A stretch of 64,000 nucleotides of DNA, from positions 310,501-374,500 of the forward strand of contig NZ_SRSF01000001.1 in the NCBI RefSeq assembly GCF_004803465.1, read 5' to 3'. The position numbers were made by a program, and so were the translations under genes. This document shows, one piece after another, positions 8,408 to 16,699 of the stretch. Source of the DNA: Neolewinella litorea. GTDB taxonomy: Bacteria > Bacteroidota > Bacteroidia > Chitinophagales > Saprospiraceae. The notes beneath the pieces were generated by a model. That model ran no database searches and was not told the origin of the DNA. It saw nothing but the letters and a program-made list of their open reading frames with translations. Position 1 is the first letter of the stretch. Every line of letters starts with the position of its first letter.

Positions 8408-10072
8408 ATGATCAAACGGCTGCACATCCGCAATTACGCCATCATCGAGGAGTTGACGCTGGAGTTCGCCACGGGACTCAGCATCATCACCGGCGAAACC
8501 GGGGCGGGCAAGTCCATCGTCCTGGGTGCCCTGAACCTTATCCTCGGCGGCCGTGCGGACACCAAAACGCTGTTCGATGATAGCCGCAAGTGCGTAATCG
8601 AAGGTCGTTTTGACATCGCAGCCTACGATCTGCGCCCCTTTTTCGCCGATAACGACCTGGACTACGACGCAGAACTGATCATCCGCCGGGAGATCACCCC
8701 CTCAGGTAAGAGCCGAGCTTTCGTCAACGATACGCCGGTCAATCTGAAGGTGTTGCAGGAGCTCGGAAGCACCCTTATCGACCTGCACCAGCAGTTTGAT
8801 ACCCTGTACATTAACAACAGCGACTTCCAGCTGGAATTGCTGGATGCGCTGGCCGGACAGCGGGAAGCGGTACGCGCCTACCGGCAGGAATACCAGCAGC
8901 TACAACAGGTCAAGCGCCGCCTGCACCAGTTGCGTGAAGAACAGGCCCAGGCCCGCCGCGAGCAGGAGTTTCTGGAATTCCAGGTCAATGAACTGGAAGA
9001 GGCCAATCTGCGCGAGAACGAGCAGGAGAGTCTGGAGGCGGAGCGCCACCGCCTGAGCAACGCCGATGAAATCAAGCAACTTACCTCCGGGGTATTTCAC
9101 TACCTGACGGAAGCCGACGAGTCGGTAACCGATCGCCTGTTAGCGATCTCGGTAAAACTTACCCCCCTGGCGGCGGGCGACCCACAACTGCAGTCCATCT
9201 CCGAGCGATTCGAAAGCATCCGACTGGAACTTGAGGAGGTAGCCTCGGACCTGGAAGCCTTCGGTGAGGATACCGACGTTAGTCCCGAGCGCCTGGAAGA
9301 GATTGAGGAGCGGCTGAACCTGCTCTACCGGTTACAGACCAAGCACTCCGTGAAGACGAACGGGGAATTGCTGGAAATCTTTCGCGAGCTGTCGGCCTGC
9401 CTGGACCACTTTTCCGACCTGGGCGGCAGCATCACCAAACTGGAGAAAGAACAGGAAAAGCTTCAGGCCCGGCTGGTGGAGCAGGGAAAGGCCCTGCGTA
9501 AGGAACGCCAGCGCGTGGCCCCCGATTTTGCCGGTAAGGTGCAACGCCAACTTGGCGAACTGAGCATGGCCAACGCCCGGTTGCAGGTCGACTTCACCCC
9601 CCTGGCCCAGCCCGGGGCGCAGGGGCTGGACGAGGTGCGATTCCTGTTCAGCGCCAACAAGGGCGGAAAACTGCAAGCCATCAAGGACGCGGCGTCCGGA
9701 GGCGAAATGTCGCGCCTGGCTCTGGTCACCAAAAGCCTGGTGGCTTCCGCCATGGAACTGCCAACCCTGATCTTCGACGAGATCGACGCCGGGGTGAGTG
9801 GCGACGTGGCCCAGCGCATGGGCCGTATCCTCACGGACCTGAGTCGTCACCACCAGGTGGTGGTCATCACCCACTCGCCGCAGGTGGCCAGCCGGGCGCA
9901 TCGGCACTACTTCGTTTACAAAACCGATAAATCGGACGCCGACCGTACCATCACACAGGTACGCGAACTCAACGGCGACGAACGGGTCACGGCCATCGCT
10001 ACCATGCTGAGCCAGAACCCGCCCAGCGAGTCGGCATTGAAGAACGCCCGAGAACTTATCGAGGCGGTTTAG
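8408..10072 (+). CDS. recN: DNA repair protein RecN
   Basis: 554 residues, full length for the family. An SMC-like ATPase acting early in double-strand-break repair. Visible are Walker A GETGAGKS (about residues 29-36), two coiled-coil arms rich in Q, E and L (about 155-205 and 300-370), the ABC signature SGGEMSRLAL (about 432-441) and Walker B TLIFDEIDAGVSG (about 455-467), followed by the H-loop VITHSPQVA. Starts at MIKRLHIRNYAII, the usual RecN N-terminus. It is a single-gene unit with its own promoter; the next gene is convergent. Confidence 0.98.
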   Translation: MIKRLHIRNYAIIEELTLEFATGLSIITGETGAGKSIVLGALNLILGGRADTKTLFDDSRKCVIEGRFDIAAYDLRPFFADNDLDYDAELIIRREITPSGKSRAFVNDTPVNLKVLQELGSTLIDLHQQFDTLYINNSDFQLELLDALAGQREAVRAYRQEYQQLQQVKRRLHQLREEQAQARREQEFLEFQVNELEEANLRENEQESLEAERHRLSNADEIKQLTSGVFHYLTEADESVTDRLLAISVKLTPLAAGDPQLQSISERFESIRLELEEVASDLEAFGEDTDVSPERLEEIEERLNLLYRLQTKHSVKTNGELLEIFRELSACLDHFSDLGGSITKLEKEQEKLQARLVEQGKALRKERQRVAPDFAGKVQRQLGELSMANARLQVDFTPLAQPGAQGLDEVRFLFSANKGGKLQAIKDAASGGEMSRLALVTKSLVASAMELPTLIFDEIDAGVSGDVAQRMGRILTDLSRHHQVVVITHSPQVASRAHRHYFVYKTDKSDADRTITQVRELNGDERVTAIATMLSQNPPSESALKNARELIEAV

Positions 10073-10087
10073 CGGATACCCCGAGAC

Positions 10088-10936
10088 CTATCGGCCGGCG
10101 GCCAGTACCCCGTAGCGGATGGCACCGGTGGCGAAGCCCTTGCGCATATACTTCATGGCCCAGGCTCCGCTGAGGGTGCCCTGTCCGGCGCGCAACAAAC
10201 CGGGCCAGTTGCGCGGATCCAAACCGCTGCGGATCACCGCGCCCCAGAATGGTTCCACGGCCTGCGACCAGTCGTCCATCCGTACCTGGTTCAGGCCGGC
10301 TGAGGTTGCCGCCCGTTCCAACTCGCTCAGGCTTACCAGCGGGGGGAGGTGGTACAGTTCGCAGATACGCTGCAGGGTGTACTGATCGGTGGGGGAGAGG
10401 TAGGGCGGTTCGTCGCGGTGGCACCATGTGGCCATCAGCAACCGACCGCCCGGCCGCAATAAGCTGCGAAACAGTCGAAAGAGACCCTCCTTGTCTTCCA
10501 TATGTTCGGCCGACTCCATGCTCCAGATCAGGTCGAAGCGACCGCTGGTCTCCGGGGTTAGTTCGTATACGTCCTTGGCGATGAGGTTTACCCGGCCGGA
10601 AAGCTCTTCCTGTCGGTTAAGGGCATTGCCGCGGTGGGCCTGTACGGGACTGAGGGTAACGCCGAGTCCCTGCGCGCGTGGGTACTTGCGGGCCAGGTAG
10701 CGACTGCTTCCCCCCACGCCGCAGCCGGCATCCAGGAAGCGCTCTACCTCGCGGTCGGGCGCGAGGCCCCATTCCAGCAGGGCTTCGATCATGTCGATCT
10801 GTGCCTGCTGATGAGCCACTTTGCGTTTACCGTCGGGACCGTAGTACCCATGGTGCATCTGTTCGCCCCAGGTGTCGAGCCACAAAGGCGTGGACTGGTC
10901 GTAAAAGTCGCGGATCCGTTCGTTCAGTGGGTCCAT
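10088..10936 (-). CDS. Gamma-tocopherol methyltransferase-like (VTE4-type) SAM methyltransferase
   Basis: 282 residues, class I SAM methyltransferase. The SAM site is FLDAGCGVGGSSRYLA (about 67-82). By eye it follows Arabidopsis VTE4 along its whole length: IRDFYDQSTPLWLDTWG, MHHGYYGPD, VTLSPVQAHRGN, DLIWSMESAEHMEDK, ATWCHRDE and the late WSQAVEPFWGAVIRSGL. VTE4 methylates gamma- to alpha-tocopherol; relatives also include sterol and botryococcene or squalene methyltransferases, so the exact acceptor is open. The gene follows the VTE3-like gene by 5 bases, so both probably act on the same or successive aromatic-prenyl substrates. That adjacency is the main reason to favour a prenylquinol. Confidence 0.8.
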   Translation of the reverse strand: MDPLNERIRDFYDQSTPLWLDTWGEQMHHGYYGPDGKRKVAHQQAQIDMIEALLEWGLAPDREVERFLDAGCGVGGSSRYLARKYPRAQGLGVTLSPVQAHRGNALNRQEELSGRVNLIAKDVYELTPETSGRFDLIWSMESAEHMEDKEGLFRLFRSLLRPGGRLLMATWCHRDEPPYLSPTDQYTLQRICELYHLPPLVSLSELERAATSAGLNQVRMDDWSQAVEPFWGAVIRSGLDPRNWPGLLRAGQGTLSGAWAMKYMRKGFATGAIRYGVLAAGR

Positions 10937-10941
10937 AAAGC

Positions 10942-11874
10942 TTAGCGCCGACGCAGGATGGCCCGGCCGACGAATATGGCGGCTATCACGCCGAGTCCGT
11001 ACAGTACGGCCTTTTGTTCCTTGTTCAGGGGTTGGCGCTCTCCTTCCACCCCGCGGATCGGAGCGGTGACGTGGGCGAGCAGGGCCATGGGAATGAACAG
11101 GAATCCGGCGGTGGAGCCCAGAATCAGGCGTCCGGTCAGTAGCAGGTTGCGGCCCAGCCAGCCGCCCTCCGGTTCGGCCTCCACCAGCGAGCGGGCACTG
11201 CGGCGCGGGCGGGCGTTGGGGCTGGCTCCCGGTTTGGTCTTCGTACCGACGATGGCGATGCCGTAGCGTTCGTTCTCTTGCCAGTGCGGGCGTACGTATA
11301 CCCAGTCGATGTCCGTAAAGCCGGCCTGGTGGAAGTAGAGGTGGTAGTCATTTTCCGGCGGGAACAGCATCCAGGCGTTGGCGATGAACCGACTTACCGG
11401 GTTTTTCGGTTCGATGGGACCTACCAGCAGGGCCTGACCTCCGGGTTTGATCACTCGGTAGGCTTCCTCGATGCCGCGTTTAGGATCGGGCCAGTACTCG
11501 ATGGAACCGGCCGAAACGTAGCGGTCGAAAGTATCGTCCTCGAAGGGAAGGTTTTCGGCGTCGCCGAGTCGGAAGCGGCAGTCGACCAGGGCGGGTTTGA
11601 CCATGGCGCGCTCCATTTGCTGGGGGCTCTGGTCGAGGCAGATCACATTCTTCGCCGGCACGCGACGCACAATGCCTTCCGTGGTAAAGCCGGTACCAGA
11701 CCCCACGTCCAGTACCTTCAGTGCGTCGCCCTCCGACCAGTCGACGATGGAGAGGGCTTTTTCGCGCATCGGTTCGGTCCAAAACAGGGGGTTGACCAGC
11801 TTGTCGTAGAAGTTGGACAGGTAGCGGTAGAACCAAAAGGCTTCCCGCTTGTGCTGCATTAGTCTCATGGGCAT
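10942..11874 (-). CDS. MPBQ/MSBQ methyltransferase-like (VTE3/IEP37-type) SAM methyltransferase
   Basis: 310 residues. The core closely resembles plant VTE3: HKREAFWFYRYLSNFYD, DVGSGTGFTTEGIV (SAM motif I), KNVICLDQSPQQ, RYVSAGSIEYWPDPKRGI and EAYRVIKPGG. VTE3 methylates the benzoquinol ring of tocopherol and plastoquinone precursors at the chloroplast inner envelope. As in the plant enzyme, the C-terminus is hydrophobic: two membrane segments (about 240-268 and 288-306) end in LRRR, so the enzyme is probably on the inner membrane. I choose ATG 11874 (MPMRLMQHKREAF); open frame extends to 11955 but without family similarity. It is divergent from ppk. Confidence 0.82.
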   Translation of the reverse strand: MPMRLMQHKREAFWFYRYLSNFYDKLVNPLFWTEPMREKALSIVDWSEGDALKVLDVGSGTGFTTEGIVRRVPAKNVICLDQSPQQMERAMVKPALVDCRFRLGDAENLPFEDDTFDRYVSAGSIEYWPDPKRGIEEAYRVIKPGGQALLVGPIEPKNPVSRFIANAWMLFPPENDYHLYFHQAGFTDIDWVYVRPHWQENERYGIAIVGTKTKPGASPNARPRRSARSLVEAEPEGGWLGRNLLLTGRLILGSTAGFLFIPMALLAHVTAPIRGVEGERQPLNKEQKAVLYGLGVIAAIFVGRAILRRR

Positions 11875-11975
11875 ATCAGTTGCTCGTTTAATACCTGGCG
11901 GGCCGGATTGTTCGCGAAGCCACGATACGCTGATCATACAAGGCCTACCTTGCACCTGCGTACCCGCCCCTGTTA

Positions 11976-11983
11976 TACCTTTA
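11976..11983 (+). promoter_or_regulatory. -7-like element TACCTTTA for ppk
   Basis: One mismatch to TAnnTTTG. A TTG at 11950-11952 lies 23 bases upstream, at the outer edge of accepted -33 spacing. It sits 20 bases before the TTG start chosen for ppk. Confidence 0.45.
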
Positions 11984-12003
11984 AGCAGTTAACCCATCCT
12001 ACC

Positions 12004-14082
12004 TTGGCACGAGAATTAGTCAAACGCGATACCTCCTGGCTTGAGTTCAATGCGCGGGTATTGCAGGAAGCCGCCGACCCGCGTGTTCCGCTCTACGAAC
12101 GGATCCGGTTCCTGGCTATATATAGCTCCAACCTGGATGAATTTTACCGGGTTCGCGTCTCCTCGATGCGGCAGTTTAAAAAATTGCCGAAAACGGAACG
12201 CAAGGAACTATTCGACTTCAAGCCTAAACGCGAGTTGAAGGCCATCCGGAGCAAGGTGTACCGGCAGCAGGAGGAATTCGGTCGCATCTTCCGCGATGAG
12301 ATCCTGCCCCAGCTTCGCGACGAGAATATTCACCTTATCCACTCCGATCAGATGAATCCGGAGCAACGCGCTTTCGCGGCGCGCCACTTCGAGAAGAACA
12401 TCCAGCCGCACCTGGAACTACACTGGCTGCCTACAGACGATGATAATAACGCCGCACGGGAACTGCCCTGGCTGGACGATGGACAGCTCTGTCTGGCCGT
12501 AAGCCTGAACGAACCGGAAGCCGAGGAAACCGGCGAAGTAGCCCTGGTGCCACTGCCCATCGACAAAACGGGTCGCTTCCTGGTTCTGCCCAGTCCGGCC
12601 GACGACCCGGATGGCTACTACGTAATTTTTACCGACAGCGTCGTGCGCGCCAACCTGACGCGCTGGATGGACCGTCGCGTCGATTTCGGATACAGTTTCA
12701 AGCTCAGCCGCGATGCCGAGTTGTACATCGACAACGAATTCGACGGTGACCTCCTGCGGAAGATCGAGCACAGTCTGACCACCCGCGACCTGGGGCTGCC
12801 GACCCGCTTCCTCTACGACGGCGACATGCCCAGCTGGATGCTAGCACGCCTCAAAAAGGCACTGAACCTGTCGAAATACGACATGATCCCGGGGGCACGC
12901 TACCACAACTTCAACGACTTTTTCACTTTTCCCCAACCGCCCGGCCGCGAGTACTTGGCCTACGAACCCATGCCGCCGCTGCCACACCCCAAACTCGACG
13001 GCGCGGCCAGCATCATGGAGGTCATCCAGGCCACGGATATCCTGCTCAGTTTTCCCTACCAGAAGTACGATTACATCCCGGATCTGATCCGCGAGGCGGC
13101 CGATCACCCCGAAGTGCGCAAGATCCGCATCACCCTGTACCGCGTGGCGAAGAACTCGCGGGTGGTAGCCAACCTGCTTTACGCCCTCCGGCAGGGCAAA
13201 CAGGTAGAGGCCTTTGTGGAGGCCAAGGCCCGCTTCGATGAGGCCAGCAACCTCTACTGGGGCAAAGAGATGACGGAGGCGGGAGCCTACGTACGGTATA
13301 GCTATCCGGCGGTAAAGGTCCACACCAAATTGCTGCACATCGAGCGGCGCACGGAAGAAGACGAGGTCATCCACTACAGCTACATCGGAACCGGCAACTT
13401 CAACGAGAAAACGGCCAAACTGTACACCGACCACGCGCTGCTCACCTGTCGCCCCGCGCTGGGCAAGGACGTGGAGCGGGTCTTCGACCTGCTGCGGGGC
13501 AAGTTGATACTCCCGCGCTGCAAACACCTCCTGGTGGCCCCCTTTAACCTCGAGACGGAATTCCTGAACCTTATCGACCGGGAGATCGCGATCGCGAAGC
13601 AGGGTGGGCATGCCTACCTCTTCCTGAAAATGAACAGCCTGGAAGAAGATACCATGATCACCAAGCTCCGGGAAGCGGCCCGGGCCGGCGTGGAGGTACG
13701 CCTGATCGTGCGCGGCATCTGCCGGCTGGTACCCCGGAAGGGAGAAAATATCAAGATCATCAGCATCATCGACCGGTTCCTGGAGCACGCCCGCATCTTC
13801 ATTTTCGGCAACAACGGACAGGAGAAGATTTTCATGGGCTCGGCCGACTGGATGAACCGGAACCTGTACCGGCGCGTGGAGGTAGTCACGCCCATATACG
13901 ACCACCTGATCAAGTTGGAACTGCGCCGTATGATGGACATGCAGTGGCGCGACAACCAGCGCGCGCGTATCATCTCCACCACGAAGCTCAATCAGTACCG
14001 CGAGGTGCTCCCCGACGGCGGGAATTTCCGCGCCCAGGTCGATATCTACAACTACTTCAAGCATCAATTGGAACACGTTTGA
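12004..14082 (+). CDS. ppk1: Polyphosphate kinase PPK1
   Basis: 692 residues with the TTG start at 12004, the usual PPK1 length. It reversibly polymerises the gamma-phosphate of ATP into polyphosphate. The start region reads RDTSWLEFNARVLQEA, the classical PPK1 N-domain motif. The catalytic half holds KVHTKLLHIERR with the histidine expected to be phosphorylated (near residue 443), SYIGTGNFNEKTAKLYTDH, and the second phospholipase D-like motif GSADWMNRNLYRRVEV. An open frame runs up to 11908, but the TACCTTTA element at 11976 makes that start unlikely. The stop overlaps the next gene's start (TTGA). Confidence 0.96.
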   Translation: MARELVKRDTSWLEFNARVLQEAADPRVPLYERIRFLAIYSSNLDEFYRVRVSSMRQFKKLPKTERKELFDFKPKRELKAIRSKVYRQQEEFGRIFRDEILPQLRDENIHLIHSDQMNPEQRAFAARHFEKNIQPHLELHWLPTDDDNNAARELPWLDDGQLCLAVSLNEPEAEETGEVALVPLPIDKTGRFLVLPSPADDPDGYYVIFTDSVVRANLTRWMDRRVDFGYSFKLSRDAELYIDNEFDGDLLRKIEHSLTTRDLGLPTRFLYDGDMPSWMLARLKKALNLSKYDMIPGARYHNFNDFFTFPQPPGREYLAYEPMPPLPHPKLDGAASIMEVIQATDILLSFPYQKYDYIPDLIREAADHPEVRKIRITLYRVAKNSRVVANLLYALRQGKQVEAFVEAKARFDEASNLYWGKEMTEAGAYVRYSYPAVKVHTKLLHIERRTEEDEVIHYSYIGTGNFNEKTAKLYTDHALLTCRPALGKDVERVFDLLRGKLILPRCKHLLVAPFNLETEFLNLIDREIAIAKQGGHAYLFLKMNSLEEDTMITKLREAARAGVEVRLIVRGICRLVPRKGENIKIISIIDRFLEHARIFIFGNNGQEKIFMGSADWMNRNLYRRVEVVTPIYDHLIKLELRRMMDMQWRDNQRARIISTTKLNQYREVLPDGGNFRAQVDIYNYFKHQLEHV

Positions 14083-14657
14083 ATTTCCTGGCCCACCTGG
14101 CATTGTCTTACTACTCGGCCGACCTGCAGGTGGGCAACTTCATCGGCGACCTCGTGCGGGGGCGGGAGGTGGCGGTTCTTCCGCTCGGTATTCGCCAGGG
14201 GGTGGAGATGCATCGCCGCATCGACCGGTTGACCGATGCGGACCCAGACGTTCGCCGGCTCAACCGTTCGCTGCGGGCCCGACACGGCCGGTATGCCCCG
14301 GTCATCAGCGACGTGGCCTTCGACTACTTCCTGTTTCTTAACTGGGATACTCTCGGGCCGGCTCCATTTCACGACTTTACGGAGAAGGCCTACCGTCGCC
14401 TTGCTGCGGCCCGTGCTGACCTTCCGCCGCGGATCCACCCGCAGATCGACGGGCTCGTCCGGCATCGCTGGCTTTCGGTGTACACCAGCGTCGGGGGCAT
14501 GCAGGAAGTCTTTCAGCGGATGCTCCCTCGGCTTAGCCGCCCGGAGATGCTCGACGGCGTCTCGGAAAGTCTGTACGACCGCCACGCCGACTTCAACCGC
14601 ACCCTGTTGCTGCTGTTTCCACGCTTACAAGCCCTCGCCAATACCTACCGTGACTGA
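14079..14657 (+). CDS. acpH: Acyl carrier protein phosphodiesterase (AcpH family)
   Basis: 192 residues from a TTG start that overlaps the ppk stop. AcpH removes the 4'-phosphopantetheine arm from holo-ACP. The N-terminus (M)NFLAHLALSYYSADLQVGNF, with FIGDLVRG following, and the H, D and E-containing helices (MHRRIDRLTDADP, ISDVAFDYFL) match this all-helical HD-like family. The start is fixed by the family N-terminus, since no ATG is available. It is the second gene of a plus-strand run starting at ppk. Its end overlaps the next gene's GTG by 8 bases. Confidence 0.88.
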   Translation: MNFLAHLALSYYSADLQVGNFIGDLVRGREVAVLPLGIRQGVEMHRRIDRLTDADPDVRRLNRSLRARHGRYAPVISDVAFDYFLFLNWDTLGPAPFHDFTEKAYRRLAAARADLPPRIHPQIDGLVRHRWLSVYTSVGGMQEVFQRMLPRLSRPEMLDGVSESLYDRHADFNRTLLLLFPRLQALANTYRD

Positions 14658-15129
14658 TCCCTCCTCTCCCAATCGCTTCGCCCTCGATCTCCGCCTGCAG
14701 CGATTCTCCCCCTACCTTTCGATCAAGCTGAGCGGCAACCAGCGCATGGTGCGGTGTGAGATTCGCAAGAAATGGCTGGTGCTGCAGCCCGAGGAGTTTG
14801 TCCGACAGCTCCTGCTTCACTTTCTGATCAAGGACATGAAGTACAACCGCAACCGCATTACCGTCGAGCGGGGCGTAGCGGTGAACGGCGAGCCCCGGCG
14901 CACCGACATCCTGGTCTTCGACCAGCAGATGCGACCCTTCCTGCTGATTGAATGCAAGGCCCCGAAGGTCCCGCTTACGACCGACGTATTTCGCCAGGCG
15001 GCCCACTATAATGGTCCCTTGCGCGTACCTTACCTCATGATTTCCAACGGCCGGGAATCTTACGTCGCGGCCATTGACTACGAAGCCCAGGATTACCAGT
15101 TACTGCTGCAAATCCCAGAGTGGATATAA
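14650..15129 (+). CDS. Stand-alone HsdR N-terminal (PD-(D/E)xK) nuclease-domain protein
   Basis: 159 residues from the GTG at 14650; the same frame is open upstream, but that part is a shadow of acpH. The sequence RRTDILVFD followed by LLIECKAP (about residues 79-104) gives the D..ExK signature of the HSDR_N_2 domain, the nuclease-like N-terminus of type I restriction R subunits. No helicase, methylase or specificity subunit is near, so it is not a restriction system here. Such single-domain proteins are common chromosomal genes in Bacteroidota, with unknown role. It starts inside the end of acpH and lies 9 bases before the ABC gene. Confidence 0.85.
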   Translation: MTDPSSPNRFALDLRLQRFSPYLSIKLSGNQRMVRCEIRKKWLVLQPEEFVRQLLLHFLIKDMKYNRNRITVERGVAVNGEPRRTDILVFDQQMRPFLLIECKAPKVPLTTDVFRQAAHYNGPLRVPYLMISNGRESYVAAIDYEAQDYQLLLQIPEWI

Positions 15130-15138
15130 GTTACCCCC

Positions 15139-16656
15139 GTGAGCGAGCTTCTGCACGTTGAAGATTTTTGTCTTTCCTTCCCGGATCTGCCTCCGGTGGT
15201 AGAAGGGTTGTCTTTCTCCGTCGCTCCGGGCGAAGCGGTGGGCTTGGTGGGGCCCTCCGGCTCCGGCAAGAGCCTGACCGCCTATGCCCTGCTTGGTCTG
15301 CTGCCCGGTACGGCAAGTATCGACCGCGGGCGGGCGGCTTACCACCGCAAGGACGGCACGGCGGTGGACCTCCTGAACCTGTCGGAGGCCGAGCGGGTCA
15401 GGGTACGGGGCCGGGAAATCGGGTACGTGTTCCAGGAGCCGCAATCGGCGCTGAATCCCGTCCTGAGTTGTGGCCGACAATTGCGGGAAGCCGTCCACCA
15501 CCTTGGCGATCCCGGACAGGATGCCGAGGTAACATTGACGCAGTTGCTAGAAAAGGTAGGACTGGCATCCATCCGGGAACGGGTGCTGGTGGCCCTGCCG
15601 CGGGAGCTCAGCGGGGGGCAGTTGCAACGGGTGCTCATCGCCATGGCACTGGCCGGTCGGCCGCGGTTGCTGGTGGCCGACGAACCCACCACCGCCCTGG
15701 ACTCCCTGGCGGAAGCGGGCATCGTACGGCTACTGGACAAGCTGCGGCGGGAAAATGATATGGGACTCTTATTTATCGCCCACGACGAAGCGTTGCTCAC
15801 GCGTGTGACCGATCGCCTAGTACAGATTCGTCCGTCCAGCGGCGCGGCGGCCCCCATTTCGAAAGCTTCCAGTGGGGCGCCGGGCGCGGGTGCCGCAGTT
15901 TCCCGGGCCCAAAGGGCGCAAGGGGAGGTGGTCGTGGAAGTTTCGGAGCTTATGATCCAGTATACGCCTGAAGCGGCGGCGGCCGTATCCAACTGTTCAT
16001 TCGCCATCCGGAGCGGACAGTGGGTGGGCTTGATCGGGCCCAGTGGATGCGGTAAGAGCACCATTGCCGGTTGGCTGGTTGGCCTCGTTTCGGCTCAGCG
16101 GGGCTCGGTGACGGTGGCTGAGGGCCGGTTGCCGGCCTCGGCCGACGGCAGCAGTATACGGCGACTGGTGGGCGGGCAGCTGATCTTTCAGGACGTGATG
16201 GGTTCATTGAATCCACTACTCACGGTCGGCGAGGCACTGGAGGAGATCGCGCAGTGCCACGGTAACGATTCGGTGGAGGAACTGCTGCAGAGCGTGGACC
16301 TGCCCCCCGAACGGTTTCGCCAGAAGTATCCCAACGAACTGAGTGGCGGACAACGGCAGCGGGTAGCCATCGCCCGGGCACTGGCCGCCCGCCCGCGGAT
16401 TTTGATTTGCGATGAGGCCCTTTCCGGGCTCGATATCCCTTTGCGGCACGAAGTGGTCAGGGTGCTGCAGCGCGTCTGCCGGCGCAGGGGGGTAGGGGTG
16501 CTCTTCATTACCCACAATCTGAGATTGGCCCTTACGTACACCGATAGCGTACTGCTGATGGACGACGGGCGAATCGTAGAGCGGGGACTCCCGGAGGAGA
16601 TCTTGCACCACCCGAAAAGCGAACTCGGACGCCGGCTCACGGAAGCCCTGATCTGA
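15139..16656 (+). CDS. Peptide/nickel-type ABC transporter, two fused ATPase domains
   Basis: 505 residues, GTG start. It is a fusion of two DppD/DppF-like ATP-binding domains. Domain 1: Walker A GPSGSGKS (about 39-46), signature LSGGQLQRV, Walker B LLVADEPT. Domain 2: Walker A GPSGCGKS (about 299-306), signature LSGGQRQRV, Walker B ILICDEALSGLD, H-loop FITHNLRLAL. Both sites look intact. A linker of small residues (S, A, G; about 235-260) joins them. Such fusions energise oligopeptide import or related export. No permease or binding protein is in this window, so the membrane partners lie elsewhere. Confidence 0.93.
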   Translation: MSELLHVEDFCLSFPDLPPVVEGLSFSVAPGEAVGLVGPSGSGKSLTAYALLGLLPGTASIDRGRAAYHRKDGTAVDLLNLSEAERVRVRGREIGYVFQEPQSALNPVLSCGRQLREAVHHLGDPGQDAEVTLTQLLEKVGLASIRERVLVALPRELSGGQLQRVLIAMALAGRPRLLVADEPTTALDSLAEAGIVRLLDKLRRENDMGLLFIAHDEALLTRVTDRLVQIRPSSGAAAPISKASSGAPGAGAAVSRAQRAQGEVVVEVSELMIQYTPEAAAAVSNCSFAIRSGQWVGLIGPSGCGKSTIAGWLVGLVSAQRGSVTVAEGRLPASADGSSIRRLVGGQLIFQDVMGSLNPLLTVGEALEEIAQCHGNDSVEELLQSVDLPPERFRQKYPNELSGGQRQRVAIARALAARPRILICDEALSGLDIPLRHEVVRVLQRVCRRRGVGVLFITHNLRLALTYTDSVLLMDDGRIVERGLPEEILHHPKSELGRRLTEALI

Positions 16657-16667
16657 AGCGGCTGCAA

Positions 16668-16682
16668 ACCAAAGGGTTTGGT
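16668..16682 (+). repeat. Small hairpin ACCAAA-GGG-TTTGGT between ABC and barrel genes
   Basis: A perfect 6-bp inverted repeat with a 3-base loop, 12 bases after the ABC stop and 18 bases before the next ATG. It has no T run and may be chance or a weak mRNA structure. Confidence 0.3.
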
Positions 16683-16699
16683 GGCGGCGTTATAGCCGC

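Noticed and set aside
10088-10936. Reading this methyltransferase as a second UbiE
   Set aside because: A clear UbiE lies at 41218-41955; this protein lacks the UbiE motifs (GVRNF, LEFS) and instead follows the VTE4/sterol methyltransferase pattern.
12841-14103. 420-codon open frame antisense to ppk
   Set aside because: Antisense to the conserved PPK1 catalytic half; product has no recognisable domain.
14650-15129. Restriction-modification system suggested by the HsdR_N domain
   Set aside because: No helicase, methylase or specificity gene is nearby; the neighbours are ppk, acpH and an ABC ATPase.
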